This document shows, one piece after another, positions 17,403-26,795 of a stretch of 64,000 nt of DNA; positions within the stretch are counted from its first letter, which is position 1; every line of letters starts with the position of its first letter. Both the position numbers and the translations under genes were made by a program. The notes beneath the pieces were generated by a model that saw only the letters and a list, made by a program, of their open reading frames with translations, made no database searches and was not told the origin of the DNA. The stretch covers positions 9,817 to 73,816 of the forward strand of contig CAYSWH010000004.1 in NCBI GenBank assembly GCA_964434775.1, read 5' to 3'. Origin of the DNA: CAYSWH01 sp964434775 (GTDB lineage Bacteria > Patescibacteriota > JACMRA01).

Positions 17403-17775
17403 CAAGAACATTGTTTAAGTAATTCATAAAATTTTGGAAGCTGGTCATTGGACTAAAATATTACATTCAAAGGTAAATCTGTTATTAGGGAGGGGACAGC
17501 CATAATACCTTTTTCGACCCTTAAAATCCGAACCTATTTAAACTAATTGTTATTAGTAAACTTCCTTCAAGTATATAAAAACCGATTCCAAAAATGGTAC
17601 ATGAGGCTAAGATTTTAAAACGGCTAAACAATATATGCATCCTTTACTTTAGCAATAATCAAATCAAGTTTTGTATTAAAAAAAGGATTGTCCCTAATTA
17701 CATTGACCCAAACGGCAACCAAATTGATAATACACCACAACTATACTCTTCAACCTTATTAGTATAAATTACTCC
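17403..17775. other. Gene-free stretch between convergent genes
   Basis: AT-rich. Contains an open stretch for a 57-residue product (17594-17767, plus) without SD, known motif or codon signal, which I do not call as a gene. No terminator hairpin with a T-run was found. Confidence 0.5.
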
Positions 17776-18744
17776 CTAACCCCGGTAGACCAAATAGATC
17801 ATATAAATAAAATAACTGAATATAAAAATCAGTCCTTCAACTTTGGAAAGCTGGTATTTGGTTTTTACAAAAATAGCTATAAAAAGTAGCACGCTGACTA
17901 CGTATAAAAACAAAACATCGACGAATTGTCCGTTACTGATGGTAATCGGACTAATCAAAGCAGCGAGTCCGAGAACTGCCGAGAGATTGATAATGTTTGA
18001 CCCGACGACATTACCGATAGCCATACCATGTTCCTTTTTCAGACCGGCCACCAAGGTAGTAACCAGTTCCGGCAAGCCGGTGCCAATTGAAATCAAACTT
18101 AAGGCTATCAAGCTCTCGCTAACTCCCAAAATTCTGGCTAAAGATGTTCCCTGTTCAATAACCAGATGGCTACCCAATCCAAGAGCTATAACTCCGATTA
18201 GGACCAATAAGCCGCTGTCCCTCATACTCATGAGCTTTATTTCCGGGGTTATGGGTTCGCTCGGCTGTCCGATTTGTCTGTATAAATAATACAAGAACAT
18301 TCCAAAACAACTTAGCAAAACAATCCCTGCCCCTCTTCCTAAGCCTCCGTCACTTCCGGCATAGCTTAAAATGTTGGAAAATGAAAGAGCAAGCACAACT
18401 ATGGAAATAAAAAAGAGCGAGGGAATTTCCAGCCAGGCAGTCTTTTTTCTGACATAAATATTACTCAAAATTGAGGCTACTCCAAGTATAATCAGAATAT
18501 TAAAAATACTTGAGCCGACAATATTCCCAAAAACAATATCTCCCTGCCCGTTGAGACTTCCAATTAATGACACAAAAAGTTCGGGAAGGGATGTACCAAT
18601 AGACACTACACTCAAGCCAATTACAATTTGAGGAACATTATATCTAACTGCCAAAGAAGAAGCTCCCTGCAACAAAAAGTCCGCACCTTTGATTAAGGCG
18701 CCTATTCCGAATACAAAAAAGATAAGCGAGAGTATGTCTTCCAT
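17776..18744 (-). CDS. Calcium/sodium antiporter (CaCA family, YrbG-like)
   Basis: 322 residues, about ten membrane helices in two inverted repeats. Both alpha-repeat motifs are present: SIGTSLPELFVSLIGSL followed by GNIVGSSIFNILIILG, and SIGTGLPELVTTLVAG followed by GNVVGSNIINLSAVLG. These hold the ion-coordinating Glu, Ser and Asn residues. It exports Ca2+ (or other cation) in exchange for Na+ or H+. Single gene, ATG start at 18744, divergent from ftsZ. Confidence 0.93.
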   Translation of the reverse strand: MEDILSLIFFVFGIGALIKGADFLLQGASSLAVRYNVPQIVIGLSVVSIGTSLPELFVSLIGSLNGQGDIVFGNIVGSSIFNILIILGVASILSNIYVRKKTAWLEIPSLFFISIVVLALSFSNILSYAGSDGGLGRGAGIVLLSCFGMFLYYLYRQIGQPSEPITPEIKLMSMRDSGLLVLIGVIALGLGSHLVIEQGTSLARILGVSESLIALSLISIGTGLPELVTTLVAGLKKEHGMAIGNVVGSNIINLSAVLGLAALISPITISNGQFVDVLFLYVVSVLLFIAIFVKTKYQLSKVEGLIFIFSYFIYMIYLVYRG

Positions 18745-18939
18745 GATAAATACTAGTATATTTCAGATTTGGAATCTGGTCAAAAGCATGAATCGATTTC
18801 AAAAAATAATTATATTAGTTCAGGATATAAGCCGATTTAAATTCTGGTGATATGCAAAAAATTATTCTGTATTTCATTATTAATTAAGTGATATTTTAAT
18901 TAGTCCGTATAAGCTAAATTACTTCGTATAAAGTTAAAC

Positions 18940-18968
18940 TTGACAATTAACACTGCCCTTTGTATCTT
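18940..18968 (+). promoter_or_regulatory. Promoter upstream of ftsZ
   Basis: TTGACA at 18940-18945, 17-bp spacer, TATCTT at 18963-18968. A second TTGACA at 18981-18986 followed 17 bp later by TTTTCT may be a weaker tandem promoter. The ftsZ leader would be about 70 nt. Confidence 0.65.
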
Positions 18969-19041
18969 GAGAGAAAGTGCTTGACAAAAACCAAAATATT
19001 AGATTTTCTAAGTTAACTTTGACCTAAGTAGATTTTATAAT

Positions 19042-20298
19042 ATGCTGCCAAAAAATCTTAAGTCTGACTCATATCTATCACGTACGGAAAACTACAATAC
19101 TGCTTCTTCTCAAAAACTTACTCCCGCAGCAAAGATCAAAGTAATTGGTGTTGGCGGAGGCGGCGGAAACGCTGTAAGAAGGATGATTGAGATGGGCTTG
19201 GATGGTGTAGAATTCTGGGCCATGAATACTGATTTACAAGTTCTCAAGCAAATCCACGCAGACGGAATTATTCAACTAGGAGCCAATGTTACTCGAGGAC
19301 TGGGTGCCGGAATGAGTGCCGAAGTTGGTAGACAAGCTGCTGAAGAAAGCATGGCCGAAATCGAAGCCTCTCTAGCCGGAGCCGACATGGTTTTTATTAC
19401 TTGCGGCATGGGAGGAGGAACAGGAACCGGTGCCGGTCCGGTGGTGGCCGAAGTAGCTAAAAGATTAGGAATTTTAACTGTAGGCGTAGTTACAAAACCG
19501 TTTGATTTTGAAGGAGCTAAAAGAAAACAGATCGCCGAAGAAGGTATTGAAAGACTCAAGGCAAATGCCGATGCCGTAATTGTTGTGCCTAATCAACGTC
19601 TTCTGCAGATAATTGATAAACGAACCAGCGTTTACGAGGCCTTTAAGATTTCTGACGATGTATTGAGACAGGCCGTTCAAGGCATTTCCGACTTAATAAA
19701 CTTTCCCGGTGAAATTAACGTAGACTTTGCTGATGTCAGAGCTATAATGAGTAACGCCGGCACAGCCCTAATGGGTATGGGTAGGGCTAGCGGCACCGGA
19801 GAGGATAGAGCTAAAACTGCAGCCTTAATGGCTATCGACTCTCCTCTTCTGGAGATGAGTATTGACGGAGCTAGAGGAGTCCTCTTTAACGTTCAAGGCG
19901 GTAAAAACTTATCGATGTTTGAGATTGGCGAAGCCGCTGACGTGATTAATCAACAAGTTGACCCTGAAGCTAAAATAATTTTTGGAACTTCTATTGATCC
20001 CAATCTTCAAGACGAGATTAAAATTACCGTCATTGCCACCGGCTTTACCAAAGAGAGAGAAGAGGCCTTCCAAACCTCTGAAAAATCCAATCAAAACTAT
20101 GGTAATCCTTTCTCCTCTACCCCGCCGGCGACCGCTAGTCAACAGCAAGACTCTTACATGAGTTATAATACTCCAAAATTCAACCAACCGAAGAAAGAAG
20201 AGCCGGTTAAACCAAAGCCAAAACAGGATTCCTACGATGAACAGCTGGATATCCCTGCCTTCCTCAGAAAGAAAATCAATGACGAAGACGAAGAATAA
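19042..20298 (+). CDS. ftsZ: Cell division protein FtsZ
   Basis: Tubulin-like GTPase that forms the division ring. 418 residues. The N-terminal 30 residues are a flexible lead, then KVIGVGGGGGNAVRRM, the tubulin signature GGGTGTG at 124-130, NVDFADVR (T7 catalytic loop), a variable linker rich in Gln/Pro/Lys, and a C-terminal peptide DIPAFLRKK that normally docks FtsA/SepF-type anchors. It heads a group with a membrane protein and murD. The start ATG is directly preceded by TATAAT; homology supports this start because no other Met precedes the conserved core. Confidence 0.98.
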   Translation: MLPKNLKSDSYLSRTENYNTASSQKLTPAAKIKVIGVGGGGGNAVRRMIEMGLDGVEFWAMNTDLQVLKQIHADGIIQLGANVTRGLGAGMSAEVGRQAAEESMAEIEASLAGADMVFITCGMGGGTGTGAGPVVAEVAKRLGILTVGVVTKPFDFEGAKRKQIAEEGIERLKANADAVIVVPNQRLLQIIDKRTSVYEAFKISDDVLRQAVQGISDLINFPGEINVDFADVRAIMSNAGTALMGMGRASGTGEDRAKTAALMAIDSPLLEMSIDGARGVLFNVQGGKNLSMFEIGEAADVINQQVDPEAKIIFGTSIDPNLQDEIKITVIATGFTKEREEAFQTSEKSNQNYGNPFSSTPPATASQQQDSYMSYNTPKFNQPKKEEPVKPKPKQDSYDEQLDIPAFLRKKINDEDEE

Positions 20299-20363
20299 TC
20301 TTAAATATAATATTCAGAGGTATTAAGATAAAACTCAAGCTTCCTTCCCCGGCTAAAATAAAA

Positions 20364-20939
20364 GTGTTTCTTAAGACCAACCAACTGTTGGTTATTTTTG
20401 CTATAATTTTAACAACCCTTTCTTCTTGGCTGTTTTACAACTGGACTGCTTTATTGATTATCTGGTTCAGCTTAATACTTTTTTCCAAATGGTACAAAAA
20501 ATATCGTGAAATTCCGAGTGGTTTGAAGTCGCTGTATCAGTTCAATATATATTTGTACCCAATTGTAGCCACGGCCATCAAATATGCCATAGAGGCAAAT
20601 CTCATACCCTATTCCTGGTTTTGGCTAAATCGCCTGGAACACGGCTTTTGGTCTTTTTGCGTCATAATTCTTTTGCTCCCGCTTACAATTGAAACGCTCA
20701 AGCAAAGCAAATTTCTATTTTTTATTCTGAACTTAGGCCTAATAGCAATTTTGGGTAACTTAATTGAGATTTTGGAATACTTCATACGTGTTTTGGTTAA
20801 TCTCAATGATTATTATATTTTGTCGGTAATCTACCAAGATACAGTTCTGGATATGATTACCAACTTTATTGGAGGAGCGATTGGGATTTTTATCATTGTT
20901 TATCTTAACTCTCAAAAAACCGGAAAAGTTGACAAATAG
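20364..20939 (+). CDS. Six-helix membrane protein, DUF2238/VanZ-like appearance
   Basis: 191 residues with about six hydrophobic helices. Charged residues lie inside helices: NRLEHGFW, GNLIEILEY and YQDTVLDMITNFIGGAIG. The last one, a D...DM..N..GG..G pattern, resembles DUF2238/YjdF-like and VanZ-like membrane proteins, but I cannot assign a family firmly. GTG start at 20364, 65 bp after ftsZ and 25 bp before murD, suggests a role tied to envelope growth (inference). Confidence 0.6.
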   Translation: MFLKTNQLLVIFAIILTTLSSWLFYNWTALLIIWFSLILFSKWYKKYREIPSGLKSLYQFNIYLYPIVATAIKYAIEANLIPYSWFWLNRLEHGFWSFCVIILLLPLTIETLKQSKFLFFILNLGLIAILGNLIEILEYFIRVLVNLNDYYILSVIYQDTVLDMITNFIGGAIGIFIIVYLNSQKTGKVDK

Positions 20940-20964
20940 ATTATAAAAAAGGAGTTTACTACTC

Positions 20965-22473
20965 ATGCTTCTGAAAAAAGTTCTTTCTCTACCGCATCAA
21001 AACAAATCACTGGCTATTGTTGGCCTGGGCAAAGAAAACATTCAATTTTTGGAATGGCTAATAAGGGTAGCCAATTTTGACCCGAATTTTATTTACATAG
21101 CAGACCAAAAGGCTGTTGATAGCAAACTGGACTTTGAGGCAGAAACTAACCGAATCCTTACGAGTCAAAGTATGGTCGGTGATGACTACCTTAAACTACT
21201 GGAAAAAGAAGAAATAGAATATGTAGTAAAATCACCCGGGATTTGGAGTCTCAGACCGGAATTTGCAAACTTCAGGCAAAAAAAAGGACAAGATAAAATC
21301 ATTTCCAGCCTGGCTTTCTTTTTTGAAAAGTTTAGAGAGCAAATAATTGCCGTAACCGGTACCAAGGGAAAGACTACCACCAGTAACTTAGTAAACCATC
21401 TTCTAAAACAGTTCCAACCGAAAGTCAACTCAACCTACTGCGGCAATACCTCTAATATTTCGCCCTACGCTTTTTGGGAAGAATTTGAACAACCGGTGGA
21501 TATTAATCAATACTATGTAGTGGAAATTTCCTCTTTTCAGTTGCAAGACTTAGCTTTCAGCAAAATTAGTCCGAAATATTCCGTAATAACTAATTACTAT
21601 GTCGACCATCTAGATCAGCACGCCACTAAAGAAGAATACTGGTCCTGTAAAGATAACATTTTTGCTTTTCAAGAAAGTACTGACACCACCGTGGTTACCA
21701 AGTCGGTTTTTGAAAACACTCAAAACAGTCTAGTTCTCTCGAAAAAAGAAGTCATTTCAGAAAATTATATTGATGAACTTTCTAATTATTTTCAAACAAA
21801 ACTTCCGGGTAAACATAATTTACTAAACCTCGCCTTAGCAGTAAGAATAGTTAAAGAGGTTATACCCAAAGAAGAAGATAAAGAAAATTTTAGAAAAAAA
21901 ATCCAAGAGGGTCTCGATTCTTTCAAGCCGGTCAGTCACAGACTGGAGTTAATCCGAAGGGAATCTTTTGAAAACCTGGAAATCAATTTCTATGATGATG
22001 GAGCAGCCAGTGAACCGGAAGCGGTTATTGCTGCAATTGAAGCTCTAAGTGAATCTGAAAATTCTTTTATTTGGCTCCATCTAACCGGAAAGGATAAAGG
22101 ACAAGACGTCTCCAGACTGGCAGAAGTAATCAAAGAAAAAATTACCGGGAATAAATTATATCGAGTGGATTTTTGCGGAGAAATCGGAAAGCGGATAAAA
22201 AATAAAATTGAAGACTTGGAAGGGAGTAGTCAGACTCTTCAGAGGTTGGTTTTTAAGGACCTAATTACCTTGGAATACATTTCTTTGCACAAAATCGAAC
22301 AAGACTTTTTGAGCCTCTTTTCAAAATTCAAGAATAATTCTGAGAATTCAACAAAAAATAAGCCAGTTCTTAACATCTTACTTTCTCCCGGAAGTTCATC
22401 CTTTGACGAGTTTAATAACTATTTGGAAAGAGCCGAGTGGTGGCAAGATAAAGTAAATCAACTCCACTCTTAA
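20965..22473 (+). CDS. murD: UDP-N-acetylmuramoyl-L-alanine--D-glutamate ligase MurD
   Basis: Adds D-Glu to UDP-MurNAc-L-Ala in peptidoglycan synthesis. 502 residues, slightly longer than usual. Seen: IVGLGKENIQFLEWL (N-terminal Rossmann), VKSPGI, the ATP loop AVTGTKGKTTTSNLV, NTSNISPY, VEISSFQLQ, and DHLDQHATKEEYWSCK. The C-terminal domain has HRLELIRR and NFYDDGAASEPEA. A good SD (AAGGAG, 10 nt before ATG), rare in this window, fixes the start. Confidence 0.94.
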   Translation: MLLKKVLSLPHQNKSLAIVGLGKENIQFLEWLIRVANFDPNFIYIADQKAVDSKLDFEAETNRILTSQSMVGDDYLKLLEKEEIEYVVKSPGIWSLRPEFANFRQKKGQDKIISSLAFFFEKFREQIIAVTGTKGKTTTSNLVNHLLKQFQPKVNSTYCGNTSNISPYAFWEEFEQPVDINQYYVVEISSFQLQDLAFSKISPKYSVITNYYVDHLDQHATKEEYWSCKDNIFAFQESTDTTVVTKSVFENTQNSLVLSKKEVISENYIDELSNYFQTKLPGKHNLLNLALAVRIVKEVIPKEEDKENFRKKIQEGLDSFKPVSHRLELIRRESFENLEINFYDDGAASEPEAVIAAIEALSESENSFIWLHLTGKDKGQDVSRLAEVIKEKITGNKLYRVDFCGEIGKRIKNKIEDLEGSSQTLQRLVFKDLITLEYISLHKIEQDFLSLFSKFKNNSENSTKNKPVLNILLSPGSSSFDEFNNYLERAEWWQDKVNQLHS

Positions 22474-22763
22474 GCATTTTTTCAAAAAAATATTGTATTG
22501 ATCCGAAATCAGATTTTTCGGTTGCCTTAGCTCTATTTGAAACCACCAAAATAGGTCGTTTTTTGACTAAACAATTTTAAGCAAACAATAATTTTGTCCG
22601 TAAGTTGAAAACTGAATTAAACACTACAACCTTGGCTCTCTAAAAATATGACTGAATAATCTTTTCACCAATAATAACTACCGCCCATGTAAAGAAAGGT
22701 AGAGGTTGACAGAATTTGTAATAGAGTTAAGTGTATTTACAATTTTTGTTAACCATTGTAATT

Positions 22764-24347
22764 ATGATTAGTAAACTTTTTAGTCTTACAGCTTTGGGTC
22801 TAAAAGCCAGACTTATTGAAATTGAGGTTGATTTATCTCCATCTTTACCAATGATTACTATGGTCGGATTGCCGGATAAAGCCGTGCAAGAAAGTAAGGA
22901 AAGGATCAGATCAGCTCTTAAAGAAAGCGGTTTTGAGTTTCCTTTGGGTAAGTTAACTATCAACCTAGCCCCGGCCAATATTAACAAAAGCGGCTCGGCC
23001 TTTGACTTACCCATTGCGGTAGGCATCCTTCATTTGACCGGTTTTATAAAAAATAAGTTACCTGAAAAAACTCTCTTCATTGGCGAATTGTCCTTAGAAG
23101 GGAAGCTTAGAAAAGTGGATGGCGTACTTAGTCACTGCCTCTGGGCCAGGAAAAATAATTTCCAAAAAATCTTCATTCCTGCTGAAAACTCCAAAGAAGC
23201 TTCGCTGGTTAAAGATTTACAAATATATCCGGTGATGAGTTTGACTGAGCTGGTTAAACATTTAAATGACGGTGAAAATATTGAAAAGCTAAAACCCACT
23301 TCAATTCTAACCTTGGTAGAGAAAAAACAACAGGCAAGTAAAATTTCCTCCGGTCAAAAATTAACTTGGAAAGGTAAAGATATTGATTTATTAGCTAATG
23401 ACATGGCCTACATCAAAGGTCAGGAAATGGCCAAAAGAGCCTTGGAAATCGCCGCTGCCGGCGGTCACAACGTACTTTTTATCGGTAGTCCCGGCTCAGG
23501 AAAAACACTACTTGCTCGCAGTTATCCTACCATTTTGCCTAAAATGACCGAAGAAGAAGTTCTGGAAGTCACTCAAATTTACTCCGTAGCAGGAGCTTTA
23601 GGACAGCAAGAAATAATCTTGGAGAGACCCTTTCGCTCACCGCACCACACTAGCTCCAATATCTCCCTGGTTGGCGGGGGAACTAAACTGAGACCCGGAG
23701 AAATCAGCTTGGCTCACCGAGGCGTACTCTTTCTTGATGAATTTCCGGAGTTTGACAGACATGCCATAGAATCGCTGAGACAACCTTTGGAAGACGGCTA
23801 TATCACTATTTCCAGAGCCAACGGTAGTGTTCGTTATCCTTCCAAGTTTTACCTGCTGGCCGCCGCCAATCCTACCCCCGGAGGGTTTGATCCTGATGAC
23901 ACTCAAGCAGCCAATAAGCCACAAAATCGAGCCGCCATTTCCAGGTACCAAGCCAAATTCAGCGGACCGATTCTGGATAGAATAGACTTACAGGTAGAAG
24001 TCAACCGTCCGGATAAAGATTCTCTCGAGAAAAAGGAGCTTTCCGAACCTTCCGAATTTATTGCTATCAGGTGTCAAAAAGCCAGAAATATCCAAACAGA
24101 AAGATTTCAAAAGGATAAAATATACACCAACAACGAAATGAACCTGCCCATGATCGAAAAATACTGCCTGATAAAACCGGAGGGCAAGAAGCTTCTCTCT
24201 CAAGCCGTAGATAAATTTCAGCTTAGTGCCCGTAGTTACATGAGAATAATCAAACTCAGTCGCACTATCGCCGACCTGGCAAATAATCAAGAGATAGAAC
24301 TCACGGATATCGCCGAAGCCTTACAATATCGCGGGAGGTGGGGGTGA
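22764..24347 (+). CDS. comM: ComM/YifB-type Mg-chelatase-like AAA+ ATPase
   Basis: Branch-migration helicase that extends recombination of incoming DNA during natural transformation. 527 residues from the ATG at 22764, which matches the canonical start (MISKLFSLTALGLKA); an upstream GTG at 22731 is less likely. N-terminal Lon-like S5 domain (VGLPDKAVQESKERIRSAL, LAPANINKSGSAFDLP), Walker A GSPGSGKT, Walker B FLDEF, and C-terminal Mg-chelatase domain. Ends with TGA. Points to DNA uptake ability, common in Patescibacteria. Upstream TTGACA (22706) lacks a good -10. Confidence 0.95.
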   Translation: MISKLFSLTALGLKARLIEIEVDLSPSLPMITMVGLPDKAVQESKERIRSALKESGFEFPLGKLTINLAPANINKSGSAFDLPIAVGILHLTGFIKNKLPEKTLFIGELSLEGKLRKVDGVLSHCLWARKNNFQKIFIPAENSKEASLVKDLQIYPVMSLTELVKHLNDGENIEKLKPTSILTLVEKKQQASKISSGQKLTWKGKDIDLLANDMAYIKGQEMAKRALEIAAAGGHNVLFIGSPGSGKTLLARSYPTILPKMTEEEVLEVTQIYSVAGALGQQEIILERPFRSPHHTSSNISLVGGGTKLRPGEISLAHRGVLFLDEFPEFDRHAIESLRQPLEDGYITISRANGSVRYPSKFYLLAAANPTPGGFDPDDTQAANKPQNRAAISRYQAKFSGPILDRIDLQVEVNRPDKDSLEKKELSEPSEFIAIRCQKARNIQTERFQKDKIYTNNEMNLPMIEKYCLIKPEGKKLLSQAVDKFQLSARSYMRIIKLSRTIADLANNQEIELTDIAEALQYRGRWG

Positions 24348-24352
24348 TAATT

Positions 24353-25905
24353 TTACAAAATAAAATCTTGTCTATCTCCGACTTTGATTGAAGCTGCCAA
24401 TACTTTAATAGCTATTTGACCATTTCCTAGATTCTTTACCAAGTAGATAAGAGAAGTGGTGTTTGAACCTAAAATCAATAAACCTTCTTCACTTTGGCTG
24501 GTAAGGATCCTCAACATATTCATAAAACTTGCCTGATCTCCTGGAATAGTTCCGGTACACCTAACAACCTTGATAGGTCTACCATCGGTTATTCTTGCCC
24601 ATTCTTTCAATATCCGTTCGGCAAAACCGGAATCATGATAATTACCTCTTACAAAACCGGCATGATCTTTTGAACGCATGAACTCTTCAACCGCCGCCCT
24701 AGCCTCAGCAATTTGACTAGACGAGGTCACAGAAATTATTGTAAAAGGATCTTCGCCGGCAACAGCACCTATACCCTCTCCTTTAGCATGCAACGAAGAT
24801 GGATTCATAATATCTGAAGTCATAAATCGCGGGTTTATCCCGCCGGCTTTTAACCTACGCCATGTACCTGAAGCCACCACTCTTGACTAAATGCAAGCTC
24901 AAGCCAACCCGGGGAATCGATCTCACGTTCTAATAGCAAATTAATAGCCCTTCTGTCGAGTTCAGCATAATGAGTTCTATCTGCCGTCTGATTATTTGTC
25001 ATCTCTGCACGAAATATTTTCTGAATTTCTTCTCTACCTAGCTCAGTCCTATACATTGTCTTAATACAATAACACATATCTTGTTCCCGGTTACCTTTAG
25101 AAGAAAAGTACCTTACCATCTCCACAAAAGGATGCGGAAGTGTAGCAATCTCACTTGACTCAATACTAGTAAACATTCGTATCCAGTCCCTAAAATCTTG
25201 AGCAAATTCCGGTATTTGCATAATAGCTTCTACGAAGGACTTTCCAATTGATACATCTTCTTGTTTAGGTTGAAAATAGGTAGTCGGTCCAAATTTGATA
25301 TTTCCCTCTTGCAACATATTTATTATACTTGCCTGAATACTATCAACCCTTATTTCTCTTAGCATTTTAATAAATTCATCTAAATGATCAAAAGATGCAC
25401 CTTTGGAAATAATCATGCTAACAATCCTACCACCAATTTCTCTATCTTGATCAGAGGGTTTTATTCCCCCAGAGAGATCAAAATTTCCATTAGAGAGTAA
25501 TCTGAGAAAACTTTTAAAATAGCTATTTTTTTCTTCCGGACTTAGCCTTTCAAGTAAAACCCTTCTTGAATTAATGTTTTTAATAATCTTGGAAATTATA
25601 TCATCCATTCTTAAACCTTCATCATGTCGAAGGGAGTGACCCTCGGAGTGACCTCGAAAAAAAGAAATTGGCAGTACATCACCATAAAAGTTAGAAAGTA
25701 GTCTAGAGGCAGTCTCAATTGTTAAAGGTCTCCCGTCAGGAAGTCTACCTGATTCAAAAACCGGTAAAATAGCATTAAGAATTATTTCATATGACAAACC
25801 GCCGCCGTTTCTTAAAAGACTCATTAACTCATCCTTTCCGGAGATCAAAGCCTCTACTATCGCAGTATCTCTATTACCACCCTCAAAAGAACAAAATTGT
25901 TCCAT
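24353..25905 (-). CDS. Unknown protein, two overlapping frames (probably one gene with a frameshift)
   Basis: The upstream frame (25905-24850, 351 residues) and downstream frame (24880-24353, 175 residues) overlap by 31 bp. The only start available to the second frame at the overlap is GTG 24880 without SD, and its first residues look like run-on sequence, so a single 520-residue gene with a one-base frameshift is my preference; a coupled gene pair is the alternative. The first part is helical and acidic/basic mixed with no signal or membrane helix. The second part has alternating strand/helix pattern (DPFTIISVTSS, RPIKVVRCTGTIPGD, EGLLILGSNTTSLIYLV). No family recognised. Convergent with comM. 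Confidence 0.5.
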
Positions 25906-26058
25906 AAATATTTATAATGAAATTGTAACTTATCAAGCAAATCTTATTCTATATATCACAAATTTGTATTTATTTCAAGAACACTCCTTAAATTGTTGAT
26001 TTTTTTTGACGCAAAAACTATTTAAACAGTCAAATCAAAATCCCATAAAATAAAAAAC

Positions 26059-26095
26059 CGACCCGAAAGCTACTGCACTGCAAACTCTCAAGTCG
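26059..26095 (-). terminator. Intrinsic terminator of the GC-rich small gene
   Basis: On the minus strand CGACTTGAGAG (26095-26085) pairs with CTTTCGGGTCG (26069-26059), an 11-bp stem with G-T wobbles, followed by GTTTTTT (26058-26051). It lies just after the stop of the 71-residue gene. Confidence 0.75.
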
Positions 26096-26113
26096 ATTCA
26101 AAACGTACGGGAG

Positions 26114-26329
26114 TTATGCGTCATATACCTTTACAAAATTATCACTGTTTTTGATATCGCATGTCCACCAGGTTTGCCCTTCGACTAACCTTTGGTTCCA
26201 CGACCCGTTTAGGGTGTAGAGCTTTGCCGCTTTGTGCTTAGCACCTGCGGAAGTGGCAAAATCAAGTTCTGTGTGCCAGCGGGTCACTCGCCCGTCTTTT
26301 CCACACAAAGCAATGTGCCATCTGATCAT
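26114..26329 (-). CDS. Small GC-rich gene of unknown function, possibly acquired
   Basis: 71 residues, basic and Trp-rich (MIRWHIALCGKDGRV, TRWHTELDF, GSWNQRL, QTWWTCDIKN); soluble, no signal, no known family. Base composition is clearly richer in G+C than all neighbours. It has a strong SD (AAGGGAG, 6 nt before ATG), unlike most genes here, a leader hairpin, a TATGAT -10-like box and its own terminator. This looks like a complete imported transcription unit, for example from a phage or plasmid (inference). The product could be a small RNA- or protein-binding factor, but nothing shows it. Confidence 0.65.
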   Translation of the reverse strand: MIRWHIALCGKDGRVTRWHTELDFATSAGAKHKAAKLYTLNGSWNQRLVEGQTWWTCDIKNSDNFVKVYDA

Positions 26330-26347
26330 AACGGTCTCCCTTTTGCG

Positions 26348-26366
26348 CTGCGATCACGTGTCGCAG
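26348..26366 (-). promoter_or_regulatory. Leader hairpin of the small GC-rich gene
   Basis: CTGCGA (26366-26361 on the minus strand) and TCGCAG (26353-26348) form a perfect 6-bp stem with a 7-nt loop between the likely -10 (TATGAT, 26380-26375) and the SD. It could stabilise the mRNA or act as an operator. Confidence 0.45.
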
Positions 26367-26468
26367 ACTTTCTCATCATAGCACAGAGAGAGAGTTGTAA
26401 AGTCAGTCCGCATTCCGGAAAATTGCTCCAAATTAAACCGATTCAGGTTTACAATAAAACCACTCCGT

Positions 26469-26789
26469 TTACTCCTTTTGACTTTTTGACCTGAGCCACT
26501 CAAAGACTATCAGGTTCATCCAAATAAGCCCCCAACCAAAGAGAAAGTTTTCCAAGGGAGTGTGCCAGATAATAATTCCGGAGTATTGATTAGGGTCGTA
26601 GGGACCGACTATATAACTATCCAACCACCAGCGACCGTTGAGGTAGTTATCAACGATAAATTGTAAGATCGTAACTATAGATATGAATAAGTAAAATTTT
26701 TTGTTCCAAAGTAGCTTGGTTTTGAAGATAAAAACGTCCAGCAGAAAATCAATAAAAAGTGCCAAAAAGACCAAAAAAGTGTATTCCAT
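26469..26789 (-). CDS. crtYd: Lycopene cyclase subunit CrtYd-like
   Basis: 106 residues, three membrane helices. YLNGRWWLDSYIVG and IWHTPLENFLFGWGLIW match the second domain of heterodimeric lycopene beta-cyclase (GRWWY..., then P.EE.LFGF with the acidic pair reduced to LEN here). The gene starts 6 bp after the CrtYc-like gene. The two subunits together would cyclise lycopene ends in the membrane. The first acid of the usual EE pair is kept as Glu and the second is Asn. Confidence 0.8.
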   Translation of the reverse strand: MEYTFLVFLALFIDFLLDVFIFKTKLLWNKKFYLFISIVTILQFIVDNYLNGRWWLDSYIVGPYDPNQYSGIIIWHTPLENFLFGWGLIWMNLIVFEWLRSKSQKE

Positions 26790-26795
26790 AAGATT

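Noticed and set aside
17594..17767. 57-codon open frame on the plus strand
   Set aside because: No SD, no promoter, no recognisable domain or signal; it lies in AT-rich DNA between convergent genes where such frames occur by chance.
19036..19041. TATAAT immediately before the ftsZ ATG as a promoter
   Set aside because: It would start transcription inside the coding region and no alternative start codon exists before the conserved core; the upstream TTGACA/TATCTT promoter is preferred.
19272..20187. Minus-strand open frames inside ftsZ
   Set aside because: They mirror codon structure of a strongly conserved gene and have no start signals.
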